NCBI GenBank assembly: GCA_029582155.1
Contig: CM055909.1
Coordinates: 48,610,412-48,674,411, forward strand
DNA from: Panopea generosa
Taxonomy: Eukaryota > Mollusca > Bivalvia > Adapedonta > Hiatellidae
Reading direction: 5' to 3'
DNA: 64,000 bases
The translations under genes and the position numbers were made by a program. This document shows positions 1 through 10,490 of this stretch, in pieces (position 1 is the stretch's first letter; every line of letters starts with the position of its first letter). The notes beneath the pieces are model-generated. The model did not search any database. It was not told the DNA's origin and saw only the letters and a program-made list of their open reading frames with translations.

Positions 1-365
1 GATAGATTGAGATCTTCATGAAAATGATTAAAACTTCTGATGATTTTTCTTTTATCTTTATTATTATACAATTCATCAAATAAAATGATTTTTTTTTATC
101 TTTTTATACAATGTATAGCTTTAAAAGTACAACAACCATAAAACATCAATTTACAAAAATCATATTGTAAACAAAGTTCCATTCCCTGATAGGTAAAAGT
201 AGAAGACAAATTACTAAAAGCTATTTCTGGGTATCTGGTTATCACACCAGAGAGTGAAAGAGAGAAAGAGACAAAATGAACGTTATTAAGCTAATGGTTC
301 ACATAACACACTGGCTGGCAAAGTAATGATAACTAGTCAAACTTAAAGCAGAGTACACAGAAATA

Positions 366-543
366 CAGTCAAACCTGTGTTAAGTGGTCACCTCTATTGA
401 GTTACCATTTGTATCAAGCAGCCACCTTGGCCGTTTCCCATTTCTATGATTACAAAGTAAAGTAACCTGTATTAAGTAACAACCTGTCTTAAAAGGCCAT
501 AATGCTCCATCCATTGACTGGCTGCTTAAGACAGGTTTGACTG
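366..543. mobile_element. Mariner-like MITE, family A, copy 1
   Basis: Flanked by TA (364-365 and 544-545). The left end begins CAGTCAAACCTGTGTTAAG and the right end closes CTTAAGACAGGTTTGACTG, so the element is one large imperfect palindrome of about 178 bp. CAGT ends with a TA duplication are typical of Tc1/mariner-pogo elements. No coding capacity. It lies just beyond the 3' end of the GPCR. Confidence 0.8.
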
Positions 544-722
544 TATTAACTATTAGCCTAAAATTTCATATGAAGGAGTTCTTTGGTTTCCTAAGACAAC
601 AGAAATGAATAACTGGAGGCTATAAATAGCCATGCCTTGTGCATACTAACGCAACAGTTACAGTTCTTTTGTCTCCAAGGAATAAAACCTAATTACCTAA
701 TTGAACCTTGCAATTTAAGCCT

Positions 723-887
723 TTAAAAAGCTACCCTGTAAAGAGAAGTTTTGAAATACATACCATCACTGACAATATAGGCAGACTTCTGACACAGTAT
801 CTGCTTGTATCCCTCTCGGAAAGATGGGCTTCGCCATGCATAGATTATGGGGTTGCACCCAGAGTTCATGTACATAAAACAGTAGGC
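723..887 (-). CDS. GPCR terminal coding exon: TM7 with NPIIY and C-terminal tail
   Basis: This exon completes the receptor. A TTGTAG acceptor (893-888) precedes GCC TAC TGT..., which joins in phase 0 to the first coding exon to give ...WMNPL|AYCFMYMNSGCNPIIYAW. That supplies TM7 with N322-P323-I-I-Y326, then helix 8 (SPSFREGYKQILC) with Cys342 as a possible palmitoylation site. Read straight through, the frame ends at TAA 725-723 after 54 residues, giving a 364-residue protein with a short tail. A good GTATGT donor at 763-758 (after GATG) is an alternative: the tail could be spliced to an exon outside the window. The pairing of donor, acceptor, phase and TM7 motif makes the exon itself nearly certain; the 3' end is not settled. 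The nearest minus-strand AATAAA seen is at about 62-57. Confidence 0.88.
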   Translation of the reverse strand, partial: AYCFMYMNSGCNPIIYAWRSPSFREGYKQILCQKSAYIVSDGMYFKTSLYRVAF

Positions 888-990
888 CTACAATGATTAT
901 ATACAATGATATAAGCTATATGGCATTGTGACAGTAGAAGACAACTACTATGTACTGGTATGATGTACAACCTTTTTCAACTACACTTTA

Positions 991-1147
991 GGCCATTATG
1001 AATTAATTGCTAAATTATCATCCAAATTTTTCTTAAGGGGGTGGGTTGATTTATTTTTTTATTATTATTTTTTTTCAAGAAAATGAAAAGAGCTGAAAGT
1101 TAGGGGGCGGGTGGGGATGATAATCAAGCAATTAGTTCATTTTGGCC
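991..1147. mobile_element. PIF/Harbinger-like MITE, family B, copy 1
   Basis: Ends are GGCCATTATGAATTAATTGC and its imperfect complement, closing in GGCC. It is flanked by TTA (988-990) and TCA (1148-1150), a slightly decayed 3-bp duplication. The centre is T-rich with G-rich stretches. Sits in the GPCR intron. GGCC termini with TTA/TAA duplications in sister copies support a Harbinger-type assignment. Confidence 0.65.
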
Positions 1148-1491
1148 TCATTGAGAAAACATGTTTATTTGACATAATTAGAATGACAAATTTGGCAAAA
1201 GAATTCAGCATAACAAATGGTAAAATAAACAGGTAAATAAATGGAATATAAAATATGAACCTTCAACAATTATCGTCACATTTATTTAGTCAAGATAAGA
1301 TTTTTGATATATCTATATATATATTTCCTTGTTACCAAACAAATCAATTTGTTGTTTTTTTATTGATCTAACATGTTTTAATTTATTAAATAGAGAGACA
1401 AAATAATAAAGTTCATTAATTCTTATGTGTCAGTTTAACACTTTAAATATCCTTTCATTCAACAACAATGTTAAACTTTACCTACAACGTT

Positions 1492-1625
1492 CCTCTGTGA
1501 CATAGCGGTCTTAGACACTGTCTCAAGATCACTAACCTCTCATTGCTGAGACCATGGGTCCTGAGCTCAGCTCAGTCCAAAACACATGTGAGGAAGTTTG
1601 TCAGTTATTTACTCAGATTCATGTC
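1492..1625 (+). repeat. SINE-2 head fragment
   Basis: Resembles the tRNA-like head of the SINE-2 family: a 'gcggtcttagacactgtctc' segment, then CTCTCATTGCTGAGACC, a degenerate B-box region and CAGTCCAAAACA. The 3' part is lost. Lies in the receptor intron. Confidence 0.55.
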
Positions 1626-1884
1626 CAGGCCCGGGTTTCTTGAAAATACTGAAGTCTATAACTTTACTTATACTCAATAGTGTGCTCAATACCATACTAA
1701 AATTGAGCATACAATTTGAGTTTTAGTAAAATAACGGATTTAAGTACAATCGTGAAAACTGGGCCAGGAGTCTAAGGTCTTCTCCCAGCTATAAAACTGA
1801 TTGCTGTAACATATAATTATATATAACATGTGATGTGTTAAAAATAAAAATAAACCTCGTTAGACAACAAACACAAATACTCAC

Positions 1885-2814
1885 TAAAGGGTTCATCCAT
1901 CCAGGAATGGTTGTCTTGTCTTCCACCATGGATACATACGTCGTGTATGTGGCGTAGGGGAACCAGCACAGGATATAGCATGCGAGGACGATAAAAAGCG
2001 TCTTGGTCACTTGGATCTGCTGACCCAGAATCTGATCCGACTGAAGAGTGGTGTTCTTTCTTAGACGGATGGCGTGCTGACGAAACTCACAAAACATTCG
2101 TAAATACGCGAAAGTCATAATTGCCAATGGAATGATAATATTGGTTACCTGTATGATCACATGATGGAGGTATTCAAGATTGTTTTTTGGGTATTCCGGC
2201 CCACACTGTGTAGTCCGAGTCTTGTAAACGACTTTACTTAATACAAACATGGTAAGAATTGCACATATAATTGACCATATCCACGCACACGCTATCATAA
2301 CTAATATTTTAACGTGATTTAAAATACGGCTAAACGGCCTCGTGATTGACACGTACTTGTGAATACTGATGTACATCAGGGTATGGATAGATGTTATGAA
2401 GCAAATATTGTTAAAAAATCCATTCACATTGCACATGGCATCCCCAAATATCCATTCCTCTTTTATTAAAGTTGTAAGTGAGAAAGGAGCTAAGATAATT
2501 CCGACCATGAAATCTGCCACGGCCAAGTTGACTAGAAACATGTTAGTACGAGTCTGCATGCCCTTGTGACGGACAACCACCACTATAACCATCAAATTTC
2601 CAAATATAGCACACAACATTGATAATGACAGCCAGGTCCCGAATATCATTTTTTGTAGAAGGCTCCAAACTGGTTCATCCTGCGCCAAGGACAGGTTAGA
2701 CAGTGTCGTCACTTCCAAGCCGCTCAAATTCATGATCGGGCTGGACATATTGTTACCAAGAGATCCGAGTGATGATACCATGTTTATGGACAGGTCTGTT
2801 AGGTCATTAGGCAT
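1885..2814 (-). CDS. Rhodopsin-like (class A) GPCR, coding exon with N-terminus and TM1-TM6
   Basis: Encodes residues 1-310 of a seven-transmembrane receptor expected at the plasma membrane and coupling to heterotrimeric G proteins. The extracellular N-terminus (about 50 residues) has NxS sequons at N22, N29 and N40. Landmarks: N73 in TM1, LAVAD with D101 in TM2, C128 at the top of TM3 and C204 in loop 2 (likely disulfide), HKY at 152-154 in place of DRY, W178 in TM4, P229 and Y237 in TM5, CWFP at 283-286 in TM6. The start is ATG 2814-2812, with an in-frame TAA six bases upstream. The exon ends after ...WMNPL at a GTGAGT donor (1884-1879); the open frame continuing to 1789 lacks NPxxY and is intronic. 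Position 3.32 is Asn136, not the Asp that binds amines, position 3.50 is Lys153 and position 6.30 is Gln266. Ligand unknown. Database names for such genes may read octopamine, GPR161-like or 'probable GPCR', but the sequence does not establish any of these. Confidence 0.93.
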
Positions 2815-2835
2815 TTGTTATTCTCCACACACTAT
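2815..2835 (-). other. 5' UTR segment of the GPCR exon, after a UTR intron acceptor
   Basis: Upstream of the receptor ATG on the minus strand, a pyrimidine-rich TTTCATTTCAG ends at 2836, and the next 21 bases carry an in-frame stop just before the ATG. This fits a 3' splice site with at least one non-coding 5' exon at higher coordinates. That exon and the promoter were not located. Confidence 0.6.
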
Positions 2836-2836
2836 C

Positions 2837-4245
2837 TGAAATGAAATGTACATAATTTTTATTATTATAATAAAATGCATTTTGCTTTATCTGCTTTATC
2901 TGTTTGTCCAAATAAATACAATGTAGTGTTTACTTAAACATAATTTGTTAAATGGTAAATGGTGACATAGCAACCAATAACTTTAGTTTAACCTTGACCT
3001 TCGATTTAACTCCGATCTTTCCCACACCTATTTATAATGCCCACGTTTTTTTTATTAAGAAATTGTTTTTCTCAAAAGATATCTAATATAGCAGATGAAA
3101 TACCTTGTACATAATTACTATCAGATTAAATCATTTTAATACTTACAATTCCTAACCAATCATTTTTAGATACTCACACAAGCTTATATACATCAAGTTT
3201 TATTCTATACCTGTACCTACGTATATAGCCAATCAGCTACCCCAGATGTTACAACGTGATCGTAAAATATGTAGAAGTTTATCAAGTCAATACCGACAAA
3301 GATATGAAAAATTGTTGAAAGCAAGACTAAACACCATACAAACAGGCCAACAGTTTCAAATCCACCACGGGACATTCGTTTTGCACACCTCTTTAAATAG
3401 TAAAACAAAAATTATGTTATCTAAGTAACTGTATGCTGAATGCTGATTTTATCTATGATCATTTAATATTAATAATCAAAACTTACAAGTGGATCATGTT
3501 TAGCAGTTAAACATTTTGCAATTGTTTACTTGCAGCAGCTGTTTATAGACAGCAGAGTGTTTTTTGCCTAGTCTGTTACCTAACAGTTTGCTTTACCATT
3601 CTGTTGCTAAAAGATTGAAAGTAACTAAACTGAGAGACCAGTCATTATTGCTTCGACTAATGAAGGGGAACCAGGTGGCGCTCTCACATATTATATTTTC
3701 AGACTTTATTTATTTACATAATTTAACATCCACAGTATCAACTCTTTAAAAGCATTTTGTCCATTACCTTAAAAATATTTCATGAAACAAATTGGTTGCT
3801 ACCAAAAAATATCAAATAATAAACTCATGGTAGTGTACTTAGTAATTAAGCATAATGTAGAAAGATAATAAACATAGCTTAGGAAATGTGTTCCGCTGAA
3901 GTTCAATAGATTTTTTATTTTGTTATAAACAATGGTCTATTTATGTGCTTGAAATAAAGATGTTAAGTGAGTCAATTGTAGGCCATGTTATATTAATCAA
4001 CTACGATTAAGTTAACATTATTAAGATAATGTGATTTTTATTAAAAAGAATTATTAACTGTTAACATTTTCCCCATAGGAATAAAACAGTATTTCTAAAC
4101 ATGTGAGCAGTAATACATCAATAATGTAGAATAGTACGAGTCTTCGTCAGTAGTTGCATTAAGGCCTACAGCATTTTTATAACAGGATTAACTTCCTTTT
4201 GTATTTCCCTATTTTGAACATATATATTTTACATTGATTGTGAAA
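2837..4245. other. AT-rich non-coding stretch upstream of the GPCR
   Basis: No frame longer than about 65 codons and no recognisable domain. It should contain the UTR intron and probably the 5' exon or promoter of the receptor. A degenerate SINE-1 tail is at 3247-3343. Nothing else was recognised. Confidence 0.5.
3247..3343 (+). repeat. SINE-1 3' fragment, degenerate
   Basis: The segment ending GAAAAATTGTTGAAAGCAAG followed by ACTAAACACCATACAA matches the tail of the SINE-1 copies at 9.5 and 61.3 kb. The tRNA-like head is absent. Confidence 0.6.
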
Positions 4246-4246
4246 C

Positions 4247-4410
4247 ATGCTCAGAGTTTTCCTGGGTAGAACCAGCACTCAGAGCATATGCCAGTAGTGT
4301 ATTGTGCTCACTTCAGGACACCAGACATGGCCTTTATTGGGGATTGAACCCACATCCCTCTATCCTGGATCAAAGGCTCATGCAACCACCAAGACCATCA
4401 TCTCTTTGTC
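4247..4410 (-). repeat. SINE-4 copy, degenerate
   Basis: Contains the minus-strand signature of the SINE-4 family: 'gggtagaaccagcactcagagcatatg', then a 'caggacacca' block, then a B-box complement (GATTGAACCC) and a decayed tRNA-like head near 4370-4410. Confidence 0.5.
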
Positions 4411-4611
4411 TTTTAAGATGCACCACGAACATCATGATGTGGTACTTGGTGGTGTAAGTGTGTTGTACTTTGTATCTGACACTCATGTCTGCTTGCACTG
4501 AATATAATACATAGACAAGACAGATTGATTGGAAGCATGCTTAAAATATCATCATATAAATGGACTCTAAAATTAATTACTGTGAAAATTGTATTCCATT
4601 ATATTCTCAAC

Positions 4612-6520
4612 GAGGATCCCCATATTCCTTTATACCAGATGATCCAAAGTTCCCTTACATCAAATGAATCCCAAGTCCTTTATAAATTATCCCCAGATGA
4701 TCCAAAGTTCACTTACATCAGATGGTCCCTGAGTTCCCTTACATCAGATGGTTCCCAAGTTCCCTTACATCAGATGGTTCCCAAGTTCCCTTACATCAGA
4801 TGGTACCAGAGTTCCCTTAATAATCACCAGATGATCCAGAGTTCACTTACATGGTAGTTCCTGAGTTCCCTTACATCAGATGGTCCCAGAGTTCCCTTAA
4901 TAATCACCAGATGATCCAGAGTTCCTTAACATCAGATGGTCCCAGAGTTCCCTTACACCAGAAGGTCCCCAAGTTCCCTTACATCAGATGGTCCCAAAGT
5001 TCCCTTACACCAGATGGTCCACCAGATGGTCCCCAAGTTCCCTAACATAAAATGAATCCCAGTTCCCTTATACATTATCGCCAGATGATCCAAAGTTCAC
5101 TCACAGCAGATGATCCCCGATTACCCTTATATCAGCTGGTCCCAGAGTTCCCTTAATAATCACCAGATGATCCAGAGTTCCCTAACATCAGATTGTCCCT
5201 GAGTTCCCTTACATCAGCTGGTCCCAGAGTTCCCTTAATAATCGCCAGATGATCCAGAGTTTCCTAACATCAGATGGTCCCTGAGTTCCCTTACATCAGA
5301 TGGTCCCAGAGTTCCCTTAATAATCACAAGATGATCCAGAGTTCACTTACATGATAGTTCCTGAGTTCCCTTACATCAGTACTGATTGTCCCTGGGTTCC
5401 CTTACATCAGATGATCCAAGAGTTCCCTTACATCATATGGTCCCCGAGTTCCCTTACATCAGATGGTCCCTGAATTCCCTTACATCAGTACTGATTGTCC
5501 CTGAGTTCCCTTAAATCAGATAGTCCCAGAGTTCCCTTACATCATATGGTCCCCGAGTTCCCTAACATCAGATGGTCCCCGAGTTCCCTTACATCATTAC
5601 TGATTGTTCCTGGGTTCCCTTACATCAGATGGTCCCTGAGTTCCATTACATCAGTACTGATTGTTCTTGGGTTCCCTTACATCAGATGGTCCCTGAGTTC
5701 CATTACATCAGTACTGATTGTCCCTGGGTTCCCTTACATCAAATGGTCCCTGAGTTCCCTTACATCAGTACTGATTGTCCCTGGGTTCCCTTACATCAGA
5801 TTATCCCAGAGTTCCCTTACATCATATGGTCCCCGAGTTCCCTTACATCAGATGGTCCCCGAGTTCCCTTACATCAGTACTGATTGTCCCTGGGTTCCCT
5901 TACATCAGAAGATCCCAGAGTTCCCTTACATCAGATGATCACAGAGTTCCCTTACATCAGATGATCCTAGAGTTCCCTTACACCAGATGGTCCCCAAGTT
6001 CTCTTACATCAGAAGATCCCCAAGTTCCCTTACACCAGAATGGTCCCCAAGTTCCCTTACATAAGATGATCCACAAGTTCTTTTACATCAGATGGTCCCG
6101 AAGTTCCCTTACATCAGAAGATCCCCAAGTTCCCTTACATCAGATGGTCCCTGAGTTCCCTTACATCAGATGGTCCCAGAGTTCCCTTACACCAGATGGT
6201 CCCTGAGTTCCCTTACATCAGATGGTCCCAAATTTCCCTTACATTAGATGGTCCCAGATTTCCCTTACATCAGATGGTCCCAGATTTCCCTTACACCAGA
6301 TGGTCCCTGAGTTCCCTTACATCAGACGGTCTCAGATTTCCCTTACATCAGATGGTCCCAGAATTCCTTTACATCAGATGGTCCAAGAGTTCCCTTACAT
6401 CAAATAATACTAGAATTCTTTTCCAACAGACCTGATGATCCCCAAGTTTCTGCAGTTACATCAGATCATTCCTGAGTACCTTATTTTTGATAATCCCTGA
6501 GTTTTCTTACATCCAATGCA
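4612..6520 (+). repeat. 26-bp minisatellite array (about 1.9 kb)
   Basis: About 70 tandem units with core CCCTTACATCAGATGGTCCC plus a variable six-base spacer (ccgagt, caagtt and similar). Variant units include a CTTAATAATCACCAGATGATC type (4800-5340) and a longer CAGTACTGATTGTCCCTGGG type (5380-5900), so the array is built of sub-blocks. The unit has no stop codon in any plus frame, and 26 is not a multiple of 3. A single frame therefore runs through all three readings and gives a 26-residue periodic peptide (..VPEFPYIRWS..), which explains the long apparent frames here. Confidence 0.95.
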
Positions 6521-7330
6521 ATCCTGAATGTCAACATGTGCGTACATAACAAAATTGAGAAACTGTTATGTATCTGAAATTTCAACTAAATCTCATTAAC
6601 TAATTATCCATAAAGTTCAAAAGCAAGAGCTACCTCAGACAGAAGCATCCATCAGGCTACATATATATACTGTTGAACTAATTATGACATCTCTCCATGG
6701 GCTGTTTTTGTGAACAGTTCAATCAATACCTCCATCTATGATTTATTTTCTACACAATATAATATAAGCTGGGTATTTAGATTATTTGCCATGCTGCCAT
6801 TCTACTTCAGTCACATGGCAACTCTCTTGAGAGTTATATGATATCTTCCTCTGCTGCATGCATGTTTTACAGGGATACAGAGAAATACTGATTTCCAAAT
6901 TCATATGACATTAAAAGCATACATTCAAGAACAAATCTGCCAAGTTTCAACCAAATATGTTATGTATGGCTTTTGAAATTTTAAAAATCCCTTCACTGGT
7001 GGAATGCTTCCAGTGAGTACAAAGAATTCAGTGTAAGTGGCCATTTTTCAGTGCTGATGGCTTTTATACTGTGACTCTAGTCTTTAAACAAGTCATCTCT
7101 ACACCCATGAACGTATAAATGGTTTTAATAAATGAATGGGGTTTTACAGCATACCAATACATTATAGGTTATTCAACACCAACAGGAAGGAAGAGTCCAG
7201 GTTCACTCTACATTTAAAAAAACACAACAAATTAACATACAGATAAAAAAACAAAAACATCAACAAATGAATATGAAGAAAAATAATTTTAAACTTGTTT
7301 ATCTATTCAGGTCGCTTGAGAGACAAGTTC
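6521..7330. other. Non-coding single-copy-looking stretch
   Basis: AT-rich, no coding potential recognised and no repeat boundary identified by eye. Confidence 0.4.
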
Positions 7331-7510
7331 TTACAGATTAGAATAATCATACTCAAAGTTTTCCTTGATAGAATCAGTATAGTATAGTGCGGATAAACTG
7401 TCTTGCTCAAGTGCACTACATATAGCCATTAAGGAGGATCAACCCCAACCCCCATCCCACCACCCCAATCAGGTGGTCTGATGCTCTACCACTGAACCAA
7501 GCACTCCACA
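7331..7510 (-). repeat. SINE-4 copy, minus orientation
   Basis: Reads GAAACAAGTTCTTACAGATT, then 'ttccttgatagaatcagta', GTCTTGCTCAAGTGCACTAC and a tRNA-like head complement (TGGTCTGATGCTCTACCACT, GAACCAAGCACTCC). The order matches other SINE-4 copies. Confidence 0.7.
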
Positions 7511-7621
7511 CCATATAACCATAACCATATCACTATTTAAAACTTCAAACTTAAGGAATAAGTACATCCACATTTTCAATAAAATTAATGGAATACACAC
7601 GTCGCACTAATTTTCAAAATA

Positions 7622-7804
7622 CAGTCAAACCTGTGTTACAAAAGCCGTCACTTCTGTTAAGCAGCCACTTGTCTCAAGTAGCCATATTTGCTATTTCCCA
7701 TTCCTATGCTTTAAGAGCAAATTAACCTATATAAAGCAACAACCTGTTTTAAAAGATCATTTTTTCTCCTTCCCTTGAATGGCTGCTTAAGACAGGTTTG
7801 ACTG
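7622..7804. mobile_element. Mariner-like MITE, family A, copy 2
   Basis: TA-flanked (7620-7621 and 7805-7806), with ends CAGTCAAACCTGTGTTA and TTAAGACAGGTTTGACTG. It has the same palindromic architecture and internal words (AAGCAGCCACTTGTCT) as copy 1. Confidence 0.8.
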
Positions 7805-8353
7805 TATGAGTAAAACAAATTGATGTTTTCTTGAAGTTTTTTCTATCCTATCGATAAAAACTGATAAAAAAATAAATATTTTCCACATTATAATGATGTA
7901 GAATATGCAAAACATGTTACCTTTCACCAATTGTTAACATCAATCATTCCCCTTTCTAAAAAAAAACAACAAAATTGCCAGGTATTTCAACGCATGTGGG
8001 TCTCGGTTCAAGTTGTAAATCAACTTTTAATTAACAAAATGAAAAAAAAAACACTCTCCAACTTCATTCTTTCCAATTTGTAGATAACACAAGATTTCAG
8101 TCTAAATAAAATTTGAATAATCATATTACCTAGACTGCTCTCTTGCATATATCAACCCAGTAAAAAAACTGACATGTTATCAGTAGAAACAATTTTATAA
8201 AAACTCTTGTCATTAACATAAGACTATAAACCAATCTGGCTGCCTGTAACTTTCACCAGCACATTAACTTCCCTCTCCTGCAGATGAGAATGTGTTGCCC
8301 AGAGATCCTGATGTAGCCAGTAACCAAAGAATTTAAACTAAATTATTTTACAT

Positions 8354-8530
8354 CTATTGTGAAACAAGTCTACAACTTAGACAAATTATGCAGAAGTCTT
8401 CCTTGGAAGAATCAGTACTTAAAATATATGCAGATAAAGTGTCTTGCTCAATGACACCACACAAAGCCGTGACGGAGGATCGGACCCACAACCCTCTGAT
8501 CTTTGATCCAAGAATTAAATCTGTGGAGAA
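8354..8530 (-). repeat. SINE-4 copy, minus orientation
   Basis: Carries GTGAAACAAGTCTACAACTT, 'cttggaagaatcagtact', GTGTCTTGCTCAATGACACC, CGTGACGGAGGATCGGACCC and a degenerate head. Confidence 0.7.
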
Positions 8531-9274
8531 TCTACCAGTCCACAGCAATGGAATAAGTAAAATAAACATCAATAAGTAATATAGTTTCATTTTGTACATC
8601 CCAGTCTTAAAACTCCTTCGAAAAAATTAATGCTGATAATAATATACCTAATTAATCAACAACATCCGCCACAAAATATAAAGAAAATAATTTTAATAGG
8701 AAACATCAAGGTAATTCAAAGACCGCGAAGGTGAAGTTTGCTAAGTTGAAAGGACTATAACCACATAGAGGTGGATGAAAATAAATAAAACAAATAAAGG
8801 AAACATACTGTAAAATAAACGTACAACCTCTGATATTGGCACACATATTTTATGTAATGAAAAGGATGGAATATTCAATACGGTTACCATATCTTAACTT
8901 AATCAGTGCACTTAATTAAAGATTTAAAATTTCAATTTAACTTTCAATAGATAGAAACTATTGGATAACATATAAATCTAGTTATGAAAGGTAGGTCTTC
9001 GTTTTAGGTACATGTAAATGCTATGCAGCTCAGATGTAACTAAATTTTATCCACGACCATATCATTGGGATTAAATTTCTGTCAAGGCCCCCCACGAAAT
9101 CAACAAAAAAATTAGTACCCCACGAAAATTAAAGATTTTACAGTATATTAATAACATAAATAATTATATTCAATATATCTTTCACTAACATTTATAAGTT
9201 TACAAACTTCTTAGTGTAAAATCTGAAGATACAAAAAGAAAACCTGGGAAATTCATTTAATGTTTCATTTTACA

Positions 9275-9586
9275 AGACCGCGGCGTGGTCTAGTGGTAGA
9301 GCGTCTGCCTCACATGTGGAAGGTCCTGGGTTCGATCCCTGGCCGGGTCATACCAAAGACTTTAAAAATGGTACTAGAAGCTTCCTCGCTTGACGCTCAG
9401 CATTTAGAGGAGAGTTCTAGGTCTGGTCGGCCCGGTGTCAGTATAATGTGACTGGGTGGGGTATCATACCATGTGTCTGCGGCATGATATTCCAGTGTGA
9501 CAGCGCTCAGAATACTGTCTCAAGTAGACACCGTCGCGATATGACTGAAAAAATGTTGAAAGCGACGCTAAACACCATACAACATC
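9275..9586 (+). repeat. SINE-1, full length, tRNA-derived head
   Basis: The head has a Pol III A box (TGGTCTAGTGG) and B box (GGTTCGATCCC) with clover-leaf-like spacing. The body follows (ATACCAAAGACTTTAAAAATG, GGAGAGTTCTAGGTCTGG, GTCAGTATAATGTGACTG), and the tail is GTTGAAAGCGACGCTAAACA followed by CCATACAAC. Seven copies or fragments were seen in the window. The head is not a tRNA gene: it continues directly into a conserved non-tRNA body. Confidence 0.9.
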
Positions 9587-10173
9587 ATTTTACAAAGTTT
9601 CATATGCCAGGTAAATAATATTCTTTAAAAATTTGCAAAAACACTGCACCACCAACACAATCCTAGATTGTCATACGAAAATCTTAAGACATATGAAGGG
9701 AAGTGAAAAGGGCCCAGTAGAATACAAGACATTGTCACCGTGACAAGACTCCAATGAAGCAAAAAAATTCTAGTTACTATAACACAAACCTGATCTTCTA
9801 TTAACGATTAGTTCAAAATTACCTACAAATATTACATATGCATGACCCTGTTTTCAATCTATAAAAACATAATAAGACCTTATTAGCAACATATGTTCAT
9901 CTTATTATGATTTTATGAACATTCTTTGCCAGCATCTACATACACTTTCACATGTTAATATATGTATCTATACACAGGAGCAGATGCTTGTATTTCATTA
10001 TAGGAACAATCTGCTGATATTTACGTCTTTTATTAATATAGAAGATTCCTTTATTTCTTTTAAAATATGCTCTTCCTTTTTAATGCATGTAATCTTGGAA
10101 TAAGCTATAATCCACTTGACAAGTGCAACTAATGAAGCTTATGAGGAGAGTGAAACATTTATTGCAATACATG

Positions 10174-10490
10174 GTGTTGTTGTTGTATGGTGTTTAGTGT
10201 TGCTTTCAACAATGTTTCAGTCATATCTGGACGGTGTCTACTTGAGATAGTATTCTGAGCGCTGTCACACTGGAGTATCATCCCGCAGACACAATGTATG
10301 ATACCCCACCCAGTCACATTATACTGACACCGGGCTGACCAGACCTAGAACTCTCCTCTAAATGCTGAGCGCCAAGAGAGAAAGTTTCTAGTACCATTTT
10401 TTAAAGTCTTTAGTATGACTCTGTCAGGGATCAAACCTAGACCTTCCGCATGTGAGGCCGACGCTCTACCACTAGACCACGCTGCGGTAT
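10174..10490 (-). repeat. SINE-1, full length, minus orientation
   Basis: Mirror image of the copy at 9.3 kb. It starts with the tail complement (GTTGTTGTATGGTGTTTAGT) and ends with the A-box complement (CCACTAGACCACGCTGCGG). The flanks share ATACATG on both sides, a plausible target-site duplication. It abuts the 73-bp tandem array. Confidence 0.9.

Larger units (their letters stand above)
888..1884 (-). other. Phase-0 intron of the GPCR gene carrying a MITE and a SINE fragment
   Basis: A 997-bp intron bounded by GTGAGT and TTGTAG on the minus strand, interrupting the gene at the extracellular edge of TM7. It contains a complete GGCC-ended MITE (991-1147) and a SINE-2 head fragment (1492-1625), both listed separately. 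The remainder is AT-rich, with a short AT run near 1310-1330. Confidence 0.85.

Noticed and set aside
1789..1884. C-terminal 31 residues of the uninterrupted GPCR frame
   Set aside because: Begins exactly at a GTGAGT donor, lacks NPxxY, and a correct TM7 exon in matching phase exists at 887-723.
5495..6435. Frames of up to 147 codons with repeated PYIRWS/VPLHQ peptides
   Set aside because: Artefact of the stop-free 26-bp minisatellite unit; overlapping frames show the same peptide in shifted phase.
9277..9350. tRNA gene (A and B boxes, clover-leaf spacing)
   Set aside because: The same head with the same 3' body recurs at 10.2, 31.4, 58.8 and 61.0 kb, so it is a SINE head. The same argument applies to the tRNA-like heads of families 2-5.
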